A stretch of 64,000 bases of DNA from Thalassovita sp. GTDB lineage: Bacteria; Pseudomonadota; Alphaproteobacteria; Rhodobacterales; Rhodobacteraceae. A program made the translations under genes and the position numbers. The stretch lies in the NCBI RefSeq assembly GCF_963691685.1, contig NZ_OY829290.1:1798001-1862000 (forward strand), in the 5' to 3' direction. This document shows positions 1 to 9,200 of the stretch, in pieces. Position 1 is the first letter of the stretch. The number at the start of each line of letters is the position of its first letter. Under the pieces are notes generated by a model that was given only the letters and a program-made list of their open reading frames with translations, did no database searches and was not told the DNA's origin.

Positions 1-25
1 ACCGCGAAACCTGAGAGGACGCGAA

Positions 26-358
26 ATGAAAAACTATGTTCAAAAGGGTGACAACATCTCAGTCACCGCTGACGCGGATATTGCATCTGGTGAAATGGTC
101 TTGAAGGGCGCGCTGTTCGGTGTTGCATCGGGCGCAGTCAAGGCTGGCGAAACGGTGACCTTGGTGCGCAAGGGCGTGTTCACTGGCCCCAAAGCGACCG
201 GCCAGTCCTGGTCAGTGGGTGCCAAAATCTACTGGGATGAAACCGCGAAAAAGCTGACCACCACGGCCACCAGCAACAAACTGGTTGGCTGTGTCGTCTT
301 GGCTGCGGGCTCGTCTGACGCCACCGGCACGGTGCTGCTGGACGGCGTGATCTGCTAA
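26..358 (+). CDS. Phage head decoration-like protein (DUF2190-like)
   Basis: A 110-residue protein opening the visible part of a phage late operon. Its glycine- and alanine-rich beta composition, with the phrase LVGCVVLAAGSSDATGTVLL near the C-terminus, resembles the DUF2190 family of small capsid-associated proteins that follow the major capsid gene in many siphophages. A GAGAGGA Shine-Dalgarno lies about 7 nt before the ATG. An in-frame TGA at 12-14 probably ends the upstream gene, of which only the last codons are in the window. The family call rests on composition and position; the phage structural role is firmer than the exact family. Confidence 0.6.
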   Translation: MKNYVQKGDNISVTADADIASGEMVLKGALFGVASGAVKAGETVTLVRKGVFTGPKATGQSWSVGAKIYWDETAKKLTTTATSNKLVGCVVLAAGSSDATGTVLLDGVIC

Positions 359-361
359 TCG

Positions 362-682
362 ATGCAGGGGCCGTTTCGCGGGATCGCCAAGACTCTTTCG
401 GGTATCTTTGGCGGTCCCGTTACCATCCAGCCGGAAAGTGGTGGGCCTTATGAGGTGCGCGGGATCTTTCGCCAGGTTCCGGGTGTGGTCGCTGCCGAGG
501 GCGGCGCAGAGATTGCGGTCACACGCCCGCAGCTCAAGCTTCACCGCCCAGACGCTGATCAGATCTTTGACGGTGATGATATTTTGCCCGGAGATGGCAA
601 AACCTATCGCGCCTACGGGCGTACTGATCCCGCCAGCCCCGCGCCTGACGCCCTTGTGACGCTGGATCTTGAGGAGATCTAA
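362..682 (+). CDS. Phage head-tail connector / joining protein
   Basis: A 106-residue protein three bases downstream of the decoration gene. It begins with a short amphipathic segment (GIAKTLSGIFGG) followed by beta-strand-rich sequence with the pattern YEVRGIFR, typical of small lambda FII-like head-tail joining proteins. Such proteins close the portal side of the head and give the tail its docking surface. Its place between a head protein and a tail-terminator-like gene supports the role. No catalytic motif is visible. The function is inferred mainly from order and size. Confidence 0.5.
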   Translation: MQGPFRGIAKTLSGIFGGPVTIQPESGGPYEVRGIFRQVPGVVAAEGGAEIAVTRPQLKLHRPDADQIFDGDDILPGDGKTYRAYGRTDPASPAPDALVTLDLEEI

Positions 683-685
683 CCC

Positions 686-1147
686 GTGTCTGAAACTCAT
701 ATTGTTAAGGCGCAGCGCCATGCCCTGCGGGATCTCCTGGAGAATGCGGCGCTGACTGTGGTCGTTGACCAGGTGCCTGTGCCTGTCACGATTTTGCGGC
801 GTCCTCCTGCGGGGTTGAAGGTCGCACCGGAAAAACTGCCTGCGGTCTACATCTACAACAACGGGGAACAGGTTGCTGGACGTGATCTGCAAACCGTTGA
901 TCGCACCCCTCGCTTTGAAATCGTGATGCTGGCGGCTGACAAGGGCGATCCGCAGGATCAGCTTGATGATCTACAGCTCCTCATTGAACGCGAAATTTTG
1001 GGATCCGGCCTTTTGTCGGGCACCTGTCATGCGATTGACCTGGAGGCCACCAACACCGTGCAGGACGCGGGCCGGGTGCTTTATGGGGTTCGGTCGCTTT
1101 CCTATCGTCTGCTGGCCAATGTGACGGCGGGCGATCCTTCACTTTAA
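686..1147 (+). CDS. Phage tail terminator / minor tail protein (gpU-like)
   Basis: A 153-residue protein starting at GTG four bases after the previous stop. It has an alternating alpha/beta pattern, with a central PAVYIYNNGEQ strand and a later RFEIVMLA strand, as in tail-terminator proteins that cap the growing tail tube. It sits immediately before the tail tube gene, where gpU-like proteins normally sit. An AAGGAGG ribosome site for the next gene follows its stop. Assignment is by order and general pattern. Confidence 0.45.
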   Translation: MSETHIVKAQRHALRDLLENAALTVVVDQVPVPVTILRRPPAGLKVAPEKLPAVYIYNNGEQVAGRDLQTVDRTPRFEIVMLAADKGDPQDQLDDLQLLIEREILGSGLLSGTCHAIDLEATNTVQDAGRVLYGVRSLSYRLLANVTAGDPSL

Positions 1148-1164
1148 CCAAAAGGAGGCAGGTC

Positions 1165-1590
1165 ATGCCTGTAACCAGCGCAGAAACGGGCCTTGGGGCC
1201 ACTATTTTGATTGGAAACGGCGTTGATGGTGGCTCAACCACCTACACGCTGATTGGTGAAATCACCTCGATCAAGCCCCCGTCTGTCGAGCGCGAGGCGA
1301 TTGATGCCTCGCATCTGAACAGCCCCGGTGATGTGCGCGAGTATATCGCGGGCATGCTGAATGCGGGTGCTGTCAACATCGGCCTGAACCACAAGCCACA
1401 CGCAGCAGATCCGCTGTTGGCGGCGATCATTGCGGGCAAGATCGATTTGCGGATCACCTATCGCGGCGGCGTGCAGATCGATTTCCACGGTATTCCGACA
1501 GCTTGGGAACCTGGCGAAGTTACTGGCGACAAGCTGTCGTGTTCCTTCACCATGCAGCCCAACGGCTTGCCACAGATCACCGGACCCTAA
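1165..1590 (+). CDS. Phage major tail tube protein
   Basis: A 141-residue protein that reads as the monomer of the siphophage tail tube: an N-terminal segment with GATILIGNGVDGG, a core EREAIDASHLNSP strand-loop motif, and a closing KLSCSFTMQPNGLP strand. The 'EAIDASHLNSPG' region is characteristic of alphaproteobacterial phage tail tube proteins. A strong AGGAGG precedes the ATG. A strong intrinsic terminator follows directly, so the tube gene and the genes before it can be transcribed at a higher level than the distal tail genes, consistent with the need for many tube subunits. Confidence 0.7.
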   Translation: MPVTSAETGLGATILIGNGVDGGSTTYTLIGEITSIKPPSVEREAIDASHLNSPGDVREYIAGMLNAGAVNIGLNHKPHAADPLLAAIIAGKIDLRITYRGGVQIDFHGIPTAWEPGEVTGDKLSCSFTMQPNGLPQITGP

Positions 1591-1612
1591 GGGGCACAAC
1601 GCAACAGACTGA

Positions 1613-1640
1613 GGCCGGGCCAAACGCCCGGCCTTTTCTT
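1613..1640 (+). terminator. Intrinsic terminator after the tail tube gene
   Basis: A perfect 8-bp stem, GGCCGGGC (1613-1620) and GCCCGGCC (1626-1633), with loop CAAAC, is followed by TTTTCTT. It lies within the late tail operon, between the tail tube and the tail-assembly chaperone genes. Confidence 0.8.
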
Positions 1641-1661
1641 TAGATCTAAGGAGGCCAAGAC

Positions 1662-1991
1662 ATGGCAAACAAACATCGCGGCGAGATCGCTGTGGATCTG
1701 AACGGGGAGCCTGTAAAGCTGCGGTTGACCGTCAACTCGATCTGCGAGCTGGAGGAGTTGGACGGGCGGTCCATCACCGAAATTCTGGAGGCAGTCAGCC
1801 AACCAAATGTGAAAATGTTGCTGCTGCGAAAATTCTTTTGGGCGCTGATGTTGGATGACAATCCCGACGCAACGCTTGAGGACGCAGGTAAGATCGTTGC
1901 TGCCCTGCAGGGGCGGCATACTGAGATCCTGGCAGATGCGGTTGCAATGGCGTTCCCTGAGGCCCAGGAGGGCGATGGCGAGGGAAAGTAG
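1662..1991 (+). CDS. Tail assembly chaperone, upstream (G-like) frame
   Basis: A 109-residue protein with the pattern NGEPVKLRLTVNSICELEE followed by helices (ILEAVSQPNVKMLLLRKFFWALM). It resembles the tail-assembly chaperones of Rhodobacterales gene-transfer agents and siphophages, which coat the tape measure during tail assembly. A strong AAGGAGG lies upstream of the ATG. The last sense codons before TAG are GAG GGA AAG, forming the slippery heptamer G_GGA_AAG. A fraction of ribosomes is therefore expected to shift -1 and continue into the next frame, giving a long form as lambda does with gpG and gpGT. Confidence 0.75.
   Translation: MANKHRGEIAVDLNGEPVKLRLTVNSICELEELDGRSITEILEAVSQPNVKMLLLRKFFWALMLDDNPDATLEDAGKIVAALQGRHTEILADAVAMAFPEAQEGDGEGK
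1982..1988 (+). promoter_or_regulatory. -1 programmed frameshift heptamer G_GGA_AAG
   Basis: The heptamer lies at the very end of the chaperone frame, immediately before its TAG (1989-1991). After a -1 slip the reading is GGG AAA GTA GAT GAC GGG TGG and remains open to 2335. The same heptamer is used by phage lambda for its G-T frameshift (established knowledge). Phasing, gene order and open downstream frame all agree. Confidence 0.85.
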
Positions 1992-2335
1992 ATGACGGGT
2001 GGGATTGGCTAGATCTGCTGTCCACCTATGTCTCCTACGGTTTGCCGCCAGGGCGGTTCTGGCAGATCACCCCGCGCGAGTTGCGCGCTGAATTGGATGG
2101 TGCTCGCCGCCGCGCAGATCTTGAAATGGATCGGCTGACCTACCTCGCTTGGCAGACAGCAAATCTGACCCGTGCCGCCAAATTGCCTGAGCTGCGTTCG
2201 CTGCTGGGTGGCGCGACAAAGTCACAAGCCCAGGAGCCTGAGGCGCTGGCGCTTTCCATTGATCAATTCTTCCTCGCCTTTGGCGGGGATCCTGAGGCTT
2301 TGAAGAAGGCCAGAGAGGGCGCTGCGTCGTCGTGA
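1988..2335 (+). CDS. Tail assembly chaperone, downstream (T-like) frame made by -1 frameshift
   Basis: This frame, open from the slip site to the TGA at 2333-2335, encodes VDDGWDWLDLLSTYVSYGLP and then a helical, arginine-rich domain (FWQITPRELRAELDGARRRA). The part before residue PPG has no good start codon of its own; a TTG at 2042 is possible but would cut off the conserved-looking GWDWLDLL segment. The natural product is therefore a fusion with the upstream chaperone frame, about 224 residues in all. The T-like extension is expected to bind the tape measure and recruit tube subunits. The stop overlaps the GTG start of the tape measure gene (GTGA). Confidence 0.75.
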   Translation, partial: VDDGWDWLDLLSTYVSYGLPPGRFWQITPRELRAELDGARRRADLEMDRLTYLAWQTANLTRAAKLPELRSLLGGATKSQAQEPEALALSIDQFFLAFGGDPEALKKAREGAASS

Positions 2336-4521
2336 ATAAGACCGTCACAAATCTGCGCGTCGGTATCGGTATTGACCCGCGCGATCTTCAAAAGGGCGCT
2401 GCGCGTGTGCGGCGCACGTTGCGTGGGTTGGCCAATGTCGCAAAGGTGGCTGGCATTGCGGCTGGCGGGGCCTTTACTGCGGCCTCGCTCGGCATGGCCC
2501 ATATGGCGCGCCAGGGGCTGCAGGCTGTGGATGCTCAGGGCAAGATGGCGCGGTCAATTGATGGCACGGTTGATGGGCTGCGCGCCTTGCAGATCGCCGG
2601 TGGTGACGCTGGGGTTGCGACGGAACAGATCGGCGGTGCGATGCAACGCATGGGTGCGATGCTTGGCAAGGCCGCGCGGGAAGGGATCGGCCCGGCCCAT
2701 GATGCGCTTGAGATGTTGGGGCTAAGCGCGGATGAGTTGATCGGCATGGATGTGGATCAGCGCCTCGCCGCCATTGCTGACAAGGCCAAGGAATTTGGAC
2801 TATCGGCACAGCAAACATCCGACATTTTGACCCAGCTCGGGATCCGCAACAAAGAGATGGCTCTTTTGGTGATGCAGGGCGGCGATGCGATCCGGGCTGC
2901 ACGCCAGGAGGTGCAGGATTTTGGGCTGGCTCTCGATCAGTACATGGTTGAGAGCGTCGAACGCGCCAACGATGCACTGGCACGCATCGGCTTTGTTGCT
3001 GAGGGGTTTCGCAACCAACTGGCCGTCGCGGTTGCGCCCGCCCTTGAGGAGGCGGCGCTGCGCTTTAAGGAGCTTCTGGCCACAGGCGGGCCGCTGCAAT
3101 CGGCGATTTTCCAGCTCTCGCAGGCCTTCGGTGATCTGATCCTCAAGTTGTCAGACCCGGCGTTCCTGGAGGTGGCTGTCAACATCGGAACAACACTGCT
3201 CAATGCAGTGAAAGGGGCCGCTGACGTCCTGGTGGTCTTGGCAGACAACGCTGAGGTGGCCGGGGCCGCCATGGTGGCGCTAGGCGCAGCGATGGCGTTT
3301 TTCTCCGGTCCTATCGGGCTGGCCATTGCGGCAGTTGCGGGCGGGATCGGCGTTCTGGCCACCCAGATGGGCACTGCACAGGATGCCACTGATGAGCTGA
3401 CAATTGCAGAGCATGATCTGAGCGTGGCCATTGCAGCGGTCGATATGAAAAACCGTGACGCGGTGGCAAGCGGCGAGGCGAAGATCCGCACCCGCATTGA
3501 TGAAGCGCGGGCAACCATTGCAGCGGCGCAGGCTGAGCTGGAGTTGGCGCGTTCAAAACAAAAGGCCGGCAACGCCTTGCTGGCTCGGAACCCGCTCACC
3601 GCAAACGAACCTTCCGGCTACGCTGAGCATATGGCGGCAAACACGGCTGCTGCAGAGGCTGAGCTGAAACGCCGCGAGGAACATATGGCGCGGCTGCAAA
3701 AGATGTTTGAGGGTTTCCAGCGCAGCAAGTTTCCGTCTCAGGGGATCGGGCGGGGCGATGGTTCAGTGCCAAACCGCCCAGAAGTCAGCCCTGAAAATCC
3801 AGGGCTGACGCTCCAAAGCGAGCTGGAAACCCTGATCAAGACCCTGGATCCCGCTGTCGCGAAAGCGTCACAGATGGCCCAGGCGCTTGATGTGCTGAAA
3901 CGGGCAAAGGCTGCGGGGACGATCAGCCAGGAGGAATATAACCTTCGCGTTGATCAGCTCAACGACAAGCTGGCCGATGTGCCTGCGATTGCCGGATCTG
4001 CCGCCGCAGGGCTGAGCAAGATCAAAGAGGAGCTGGATGCCTCAGGGCAGATCCAGGAGGATTTCGCCAGCGGCGTCGATAGCGCGATGAAAGGTCTGAT
4101 CAACAACATGGATCAAGGTATGAGTGCCGTGAAGGCCTTCGGGCTTGAGGTCATCAAGCTGTTGACCATTCGCGGGATCTCCATGCTTCTGGGCGGCAGC
4201 TCCTGGTTTGATGGGCCGTTGTTCTCGCCGATTGGCAAGAACGCTCTCGGCACGGATCATTGGCGAGGCGGTCTCACCTGGGTGGGCGAGCGCGGCCCCG
4301 AGATCGTCAATTTGCCTGCTGGCGCGAAGGTGATCCCCAATCACCGGATTGATCAGATGGGTGCCGCGTCTGGCTTCACCTATGCGCCAGTGATCGATGC
4401 CCGAGGGGCTGATGCAGGCCGGTTGGCGCAACTGGAACAGACGTTGGCCATAGAGGCAAAGCAACTGCCCGGCAAGGTGCTAGGGATCCTGCACAAAGCT
4501 AACCAGTCGCGGAGGACCTGA
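2332..4521 (+). CDS. Phage tail tape measure protein
   Basis: A 729-residue protein, long and mostly helical. It has a glycine/alanine-rich hydrophobic segment (about residues 310-345, VALGAAMAFFSGPIGLAIAA) flanked by coiled-coil regions rich in Ala, Gln and Glu (about 370-460). The C-terminal part has WVGERGPEIVNLPAGAKVIP, a phrase very common in tape measure proteins. It sets tail length and is ejected at infection. It starts with GTG inside the chaperone stop and ends overlapping the next ATG by one base, so translation is coupled across the tail genes. Confidence 0.85.
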   Translation: MNKTVTNLRVGIGIDPRDLQKGAARVRRTLRGLANVAKVAGIAAGGAFTAASLGMAHMARQGLQAVDAQGKMARSIDGTVDGLRALQIAGGDAGVATEQIGGAMQRMGAMLGKAAREGIGPAHDALEMLGLSADELIGMDVDQRLAAIADKAKEFGLSAQQTSDILTQLGIRNKEMALLVMQGGDAIRAARQEVQDFGLALDQYMVESVERANDALARIGFVAEGFRNQLAVAVAPALEEAALRFKELLATGGPLQSAIFQLSQAFGDLILKLSDPAFLEVAVNIGTTLLNAVKGAADVLVVLADNAEVAGAAMVALGAAMAFFSGPIGLAIAAVAGGIGVLATQMGTAQDATDELTIAEHDLSVAIAAVDMKNRDAVASGEAKIRTRIDEARATIAAAQAELELARSKQKAGNALLARNPLTANEPSGYAEHMAANTAAAEAELKRREEHMARLQKMFEGFQRSKFPSQGIGRGDGSVPNRPEVSPENPGLTLQSELETLIKTLDPAVAKASQMAQALDVLKRAKAAGTISQEEYNLRVDQLNDKLADVPAIAGSAAAGLSKIKEELDASGQIQEDFASGVDSAMKGLINNMDQGMSAVKAFGLEVIKLLTIRGISMLLGGSSWFDGPLFSPIGKNALGTDHWRGGLTWVGERGPEIVNLPAGAKVIPNHRIDQMGAASGFTYAPVIDARGADAGRLAQLEQTLAIEAKQLPGKVLGILHKANQSRRT

Positions 4522-5156
4522 TGGTCGCATTTCCACGCTCAGACCTGTTCACCCTATGTAATGTGGCGAGCTGCAGCTTTTGGCCGATGATGCGCCAGGA
4601 GATGAGCCGCAGCGCAAACGGGCGCACACAGGGCAAGGACCTTGGGGATCCTCTTTGGGAAGGGGCATTCACTACGGCCCCGATGCCCATTGCCCAGGCG
4701 GGCGAGATCGAGATGGCGCTCTTGTCTTTGCATGGGGTGGTGCATTCTTTTGAGGCCCATGATGTGCGCCGCCCCTTTCCGCTGGCGCACCAGGATGGCA
4801 ATTTTGACGATGTGTCCTTGATCCATGATTTTGGCACGGATCACAAAAGCCTGCGCCTGTCAGGGTTGCCGCAGGGATTCACGCTGAGCATTGGCGACTA
4901 TCTGGCTTTTGACTACGGCGCTGAGCCAAACCGCGCGCTGCATCGCGTCACCACCCCAGCGGTGGCCGGGGCAGGGGGCATCACACCGCTTTTTGAGGTC
5001 TTCCCTCACATTCTGCCAGGGGCCGCTGTTGGCGCGTCTGTGACGCTAAAGCGCGCCTCATGCATCATGCAGCTCAAGCCTGGCCTGCAGCCACCAGTAG
5101 CGGCGGGCATGATCAATCAAACGCTGACGTTTAGCGGCACGCAACTCATTCTCTGA
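4521..5156 (+). CDS. Distal tail / tail tip-associated protein
   Basis: A 211-residue protein whose ATG overlaps the TGA of the tape measure gene. Placement directly after the tape measure is that of distal tail proteins in siphophages and gene-transfer agents. The sequence is beta-rich, with WPMMRQEMSRSANGRTQGKD near the N-terminus and short repeated strands ending in MINQTLTFSGTQLIL. No enzymatic motif is seen. The assignment depends on position. Confidence 0.5.
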   Translation: MVAFPRSDLFTLCNVASCSFWPMMRQEMSRSANGRTQGKDLGDPLWEGAFTTAPMPIAQAGEIEMALLSLHGVVHSFEAHDVRRPFPLAHQDGNFDDVSLIHDFGTDHKSLRLSGLPQGFTLSIGDYLAFDYGAEPNRALHRVTTPAVAGAGGITPLFEVFPHILPGAAVGASVTLKRASCIMQLKPGLQPPVAAGMINQTLTFSGTQLIL

Positions 5157-5165
5157 GAGGTCCTA

Positions 5166-5843
5166 ATGCAAGTTTTCTCCGCTGAGGAGCAGGCGGCGCT
5201 TGAGGCGTCGTCTCTGGTGCTGCGCGAATTTATCTCGCTGACGGTGCGCGAGCGCGCGACCGGCAATCCATATGTGGATGCCTACTGGTCGGGGTCAGGA
5301 AAAATCACCACCGATGTGATCGATCCCGACACTGGCGCAGCTATGTCGCAAACCTTCCAGGGGGCAGGTGCCCTGATTGCAGTCGATGACATCCCGGCAG
5401 ATACCGACATGTCGGTGCAGCGGATCTCTGTTGAGTTTTCGCAGGTTTCTGACCGGATCAATGACCTGGTGCGCAACTATGACGCCCGCCAGGCCAAAGT
5501 TGTGATCTGGCGCGGCAACCTGCACCGCACAACACGGCAGATGATTGCGCCCGCGCGCCCCCGTTTCGTTGGCTTCATCGACAAGTCGCCCTTTGAAACG
5601 CCCCCTGCGGGTGGTTTCGGTCAGGTCAAAATCGAATGCGTCAGCTCGATGCAGGAAATGACCCGTGCAAACCCGGATCTGCGCTCACATGAGAGCCAGC
5701 TCGCGCGCGCGCCTGGTGATGATTTTTTCAAGTCCGTGACCACGGCACCCGACCAAGTGATTTTCTGGGGCAAGAAATCCGGGGTGGCTCAGACGGCCTC
5801 AACGGATAGCAGTTGGAAAACCCCGTCGGTGTTCACCGGATGA
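5166..5843 (+). CDS. Phage tail protein of the distal tail module
   Basis: A 225-residue protein with an AGAGG-type ribosome site. The N-terminal half contains LVLREFISLTVRERATGNP and a strand-rich middle (VSVEFSQVSDRINDLVRNYD); the second half has RFVGFIDKSPFETPPAGGFG. It is placed where baseplate/hub-adjacent proteins of this phage type are found, between the distal tail gene and the tail-tip gene. I do not recognise a named family with confidence. Its stop codon overlaps the start of the next gene (ATGA). Confidence 0.45.
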   Translation: MQVFSAEEQAALEASSLVLREFISLTVRERATGNPYVDAYWSGSGKITTDVIDPDTGAAMSQTFQGAGALIAVDDIPADTDMSVQRISVEFSQVSDRINDLVRNYDARQAKVVIWRGNLHRTTRQMIAPARPRFVGFIDKSPFETPPAGGFGQVKIECVSSMQEMTRANPDLRSHESQLARAPGDDFFKSVTTAPDQVIFWGKKSGVAQTASTDSSWKTPSVFTG

Positions 5844-6295
5844 GCAAGGCAAAGCCGTTTTGGGTGCGAGAGGCCACCCACAGGGACCGCTTTGCGCTGC
5901 TGGATCTCTCCGGGGATTACTTTCGCGAGGCGGCGCTGCCCATCCCGTTTGATCCGGCGCATGTGAGCATGACGATTTGCGAATTCACCTCGGCCCCGGA
6001 TCGCCTTGCTCTGGTGCTGGAAATCTCGGGCCGGGTGTCGGGCTTTCTGTTCGCAGGCATCTATATCAGCCCTCTGGCTCCGGTGTTGGTGGCGCAGGAA
6101 CTGGCCTGGTGGGTAGATCCGGGTGCGCGAGGGCGTAGTGCCCGCGCGATGATCCCCGCCTATGAGGCTTGGGCGCGGTCGCAGGGTTGCAATCTGATCA
6201 GCGTGGCTGGCCGCTGTGATCCGCGCCTGGCCCGTTTCTATCGCGCAAATGGATATGCGCCGATTGAAGACCATTTCATGAAGGAATTAAGCTGA
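5840..6295 (+). CDS. GNAT-type acetyltransferase within the phage tail operon
   Basis: A 151-residue protein; the start is the ATG overlapping the previous stop (ATGA at 5840-5843), preferred over an upstream in-frame ATG inside the preceding gene. The second half has the GNAT layout: the strand LAWWVDPGARGRS stands for motif A (acetyl-CoA loop) and LARFYRANGYAPIEDHFMKE for the conserved end helix with 'FYRANGY'. It would transfer an acetyl group to an unknown substrate. Similar proteins occur in Rhodobacterales prophages in place of a tail peptidase gene; the target could be a virion or host protein, but that is inference. The stop overlaps the next ATG by one base. Confidence 0.7.
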   Translation: MSKAKPFWVREATHRDRFALLDLSGDYFREAALPIPFDPAHVSMTICEFTSAPDRLALVLEISGRVSGFLFAGIYISPLAPVLVAQELAWWVDPGARGRSARAMIPAYEAWARSQGCNLISVAGRCDPRLARFYRANGYAPIEDHFMKELS

Positions 6296-9200
6296 TGCCA
6301 ATCGTCAGTGCCATCGGCGCGGCAGTCGCTGCCGTGTCGAGCTGGACAATCACCCTTGGAACGCTCGGTACCTTCGCGGTCGGAAACTTTCTGATCCGCT
6401 CTGTGGTCCAGGTGGGGTTGAGTGCCTTGATGGTTAAGGCGATGGGCAAGCCCAAGACCGCGCCGTTTTCGATCCAATCACAGGTGCGCTCTGGCGGTAT
6501 CGTTCCGCGCTCATTCATCATGGGTCGCACGGGCACGGCAGGGTCACTGGTTTGGCATTCGGAATGGGGAAAGGCTGGGAAAACACCCAATGCCTACTAC
6601 ACGCGTGTGATCGCCCTCTCGGATCTTCCAATTACTGGCTTGGCAAAGGTCTTCGTGGGCGGTGTTCCCGTCACACTTGGTCCAGAAACGTCCGAGTGGG
6701 GGCACCCGGTCGCGGAATACCATCGGAAGGATAAGGATCACCTCTGGATCAAGTTTTATGATGGCACCCAGACCGTGACGGATCCCTTCCTGGTCAACAC
6801 TGTTGGGCCGCAAGCCGCTGTGCCCTATGAGGCGTCGCGCCGAGGCGAAGGGGTTGCCTATGCAATCGTGACAAGCCGGATCGATGAAAAGCTGTTCACC
6901 GGGTTTCCAGAGGCGTTCTTTGTCCTGGATGGCGTGCCCCTCTATGATCCAAGCCGCGATAGCTCGGTGGGTGGCTCGGGCGCTCATCGTTACAATGATC
7001 CGACAACCTGGGGCGGCGACGGAGATCATTACCCAGCGGTGCAGGCCTACAACATCAATCGCGGTATTTCCTACAAGGGGCAGTGGTTCTATGGGTTGCA
7101 GTCGGTTGCCGCTGCACGCCTGCCTGCTGCCAACTGGATCGCGCAGATCGAAAAGTGCCGGATCCAGGTTGAGGGGGCCGATGGTCTTGAGCCTTCATTC
7201 CGCTCTGGTGGCGAGATCCTGGTCGATACTGAAATCGGCAAGACCCAAGAGGAAATCCTTGCCTGTTGTTCGGGCCGCATGTCTGAGCGAGGGGGCACGT
7301 TCAAGATCCTGGTTGGTGCGCCAGATCCTGCGGTCGCGACAATAACCGATGGAGACATTCTGGACACAGCCCCCCAAGGTCAGGATCCGTTTCAGTCGCT
7401 GAGTGAAACCATGAACGGGCTGATTGCGACCTATCCAAATCCTGATGAGGCGTTCAAGTCTCGCCAAGCCCCGCCGGTGTTTCGTCCCGATTTGGAGGCA
7501 GAGGACGGTGGGCGGCGTCTCATGGGACGTGTTTCGCTAAATATGGCCCCTTACCCGGCGCAGGTGCAGCGTCTGATCGATGCTGAAATCCGCGCCGCAA
7601 GGCGTGCCGTGCGCCACAGCCATACCTTGCCCGCGCGCTTTAGCGGCCTGGAGCCAAACGACACGATTGAATTTGTGTCGGCTCGCAACGGTTATGCGTC
7701 AAAGCTGTTCCGCATCGATTTTGTGAACGATCTGGAAAACTGCGACATTGCTGTCGATTTGACAGAAATTGATCCGAGTGATCATGCGCAATGGGACGCC
7801 CAGACGGACTATGTTGCCCCGCAACCTGGTGATGTGCCTTCGGGTGGACCCCCGCCGCAACCCATCGCGGGCTGGTCTGTTACTGCTGCCGCGTCAACTG
7901 ATGCGCAGGGCGCGGGCCGTTTCCCGGCCATTGCCGTTGGCTGGGATGGCGACATGGACGATGTGATTGCGGTTGAGGTGCGTGCGCGGGTCAAGGCCAC
8001 TGGCGCGATGATCTTTTCCGGCCGTTTTGAGGATGTGGCCGCAGCCGCCGGGTTGATTATTGCAGGTATCCTTCCGGCTGAGACCTATGAGGTGCAGGGC
8101 CGTTACGTGCCGGGCACCGCGCGGCAAACCGTCTGGTCGGATTGGCTGGAGGTCACCACGCTGGATCTGCGGATTACGCGGGATCAGCTGCAAGATGAAA
8201 TTGGTGAGGCAATCGATGCCGCGGCTTATCATGCTGCTCAAGTCGGCAAGGAAATTGACGCCCTATTGTCTGGCTTCGCCGGGGGGACCTTAAAAGGGGC
8301 TCTGGATCGGCAGCGCAAAGGCTTGCAGGCTGGCATCGATGGCGTATCCGCTAAGCTGTCACAGGACTATTTGACTGCTGCCTCGATCAACAAGGCAATC
8401 AGCTCGGCAAAGAAGGATGTGGTTGCAACCTCTGAACAATTAGGTGGCGGTGTATTCGCCACCAGTTTCTTCGGGGATATTTGGAGGCGCTGGTCGCTGG
8501 GCGGATCCAAACGGCCTGGCACGTTCTATCCAAGCGGTCACCTTTATGAGTTCACCACCACTAACATTCAGAACGCTGGCTTGCAGCTGCAGTCAACACA
8601 AGCTGGGTGGGTCGGTGCATCTGGTGTGGATCGCTATCGGCTAGAACTGGAATTTGAACTTGTGTCTGGTGCGACCAGCGGCGCGGGTGTGCTGTTCGAT
8701 TGGCGCAACACCAAAAACCAGCTTTTCCGGGTGAGGATCCCTATCAGTGATTTTGTCTCCGATCCAATTCAGGCTGGTAAGCGCTATTTTGGTTCAGTTC
8801 TTGTTGAGCGGCCTGTGGGTTTTACTGGAGCCTTTGATCGTCACTCGGTCTATCTGATGGCAAACTATGGTGGGTTAGGCGCTCGGACTACAAAGTCGAT
8901 AAGGTTTCACAAGTTCCAAGCCTATCCAGCCACGGTGACTGACGCGCGCGCCGCGCAGCATGCGGCGGCGATCAGCGATCTACAGGGAAATGCTTCTGCG
9001 AGTGTTGTGTTTAAGGTTCTGGCCGGCGCCCAATCTGCAGAGTTAGGCCTCTTCGCGCAGGATGGAGATGCAGGGGCGGTCTCACTGTTCAGAGTGCGGG
9101 CGACAAACATTTTGTTGGATGGCAGCGTCACCTCGCAGCAGATCAATACCGTTGAATTTCGCAGCGCAGGTCTGGCGGTCTTTGGTGGGGCCGTTATGTC

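Noticed and set aside
212..892. Antisense frame across the phage head genes
   Set aside because: It spans three coupled + strand genes and has an Arg/His-rich, domain-free translation.
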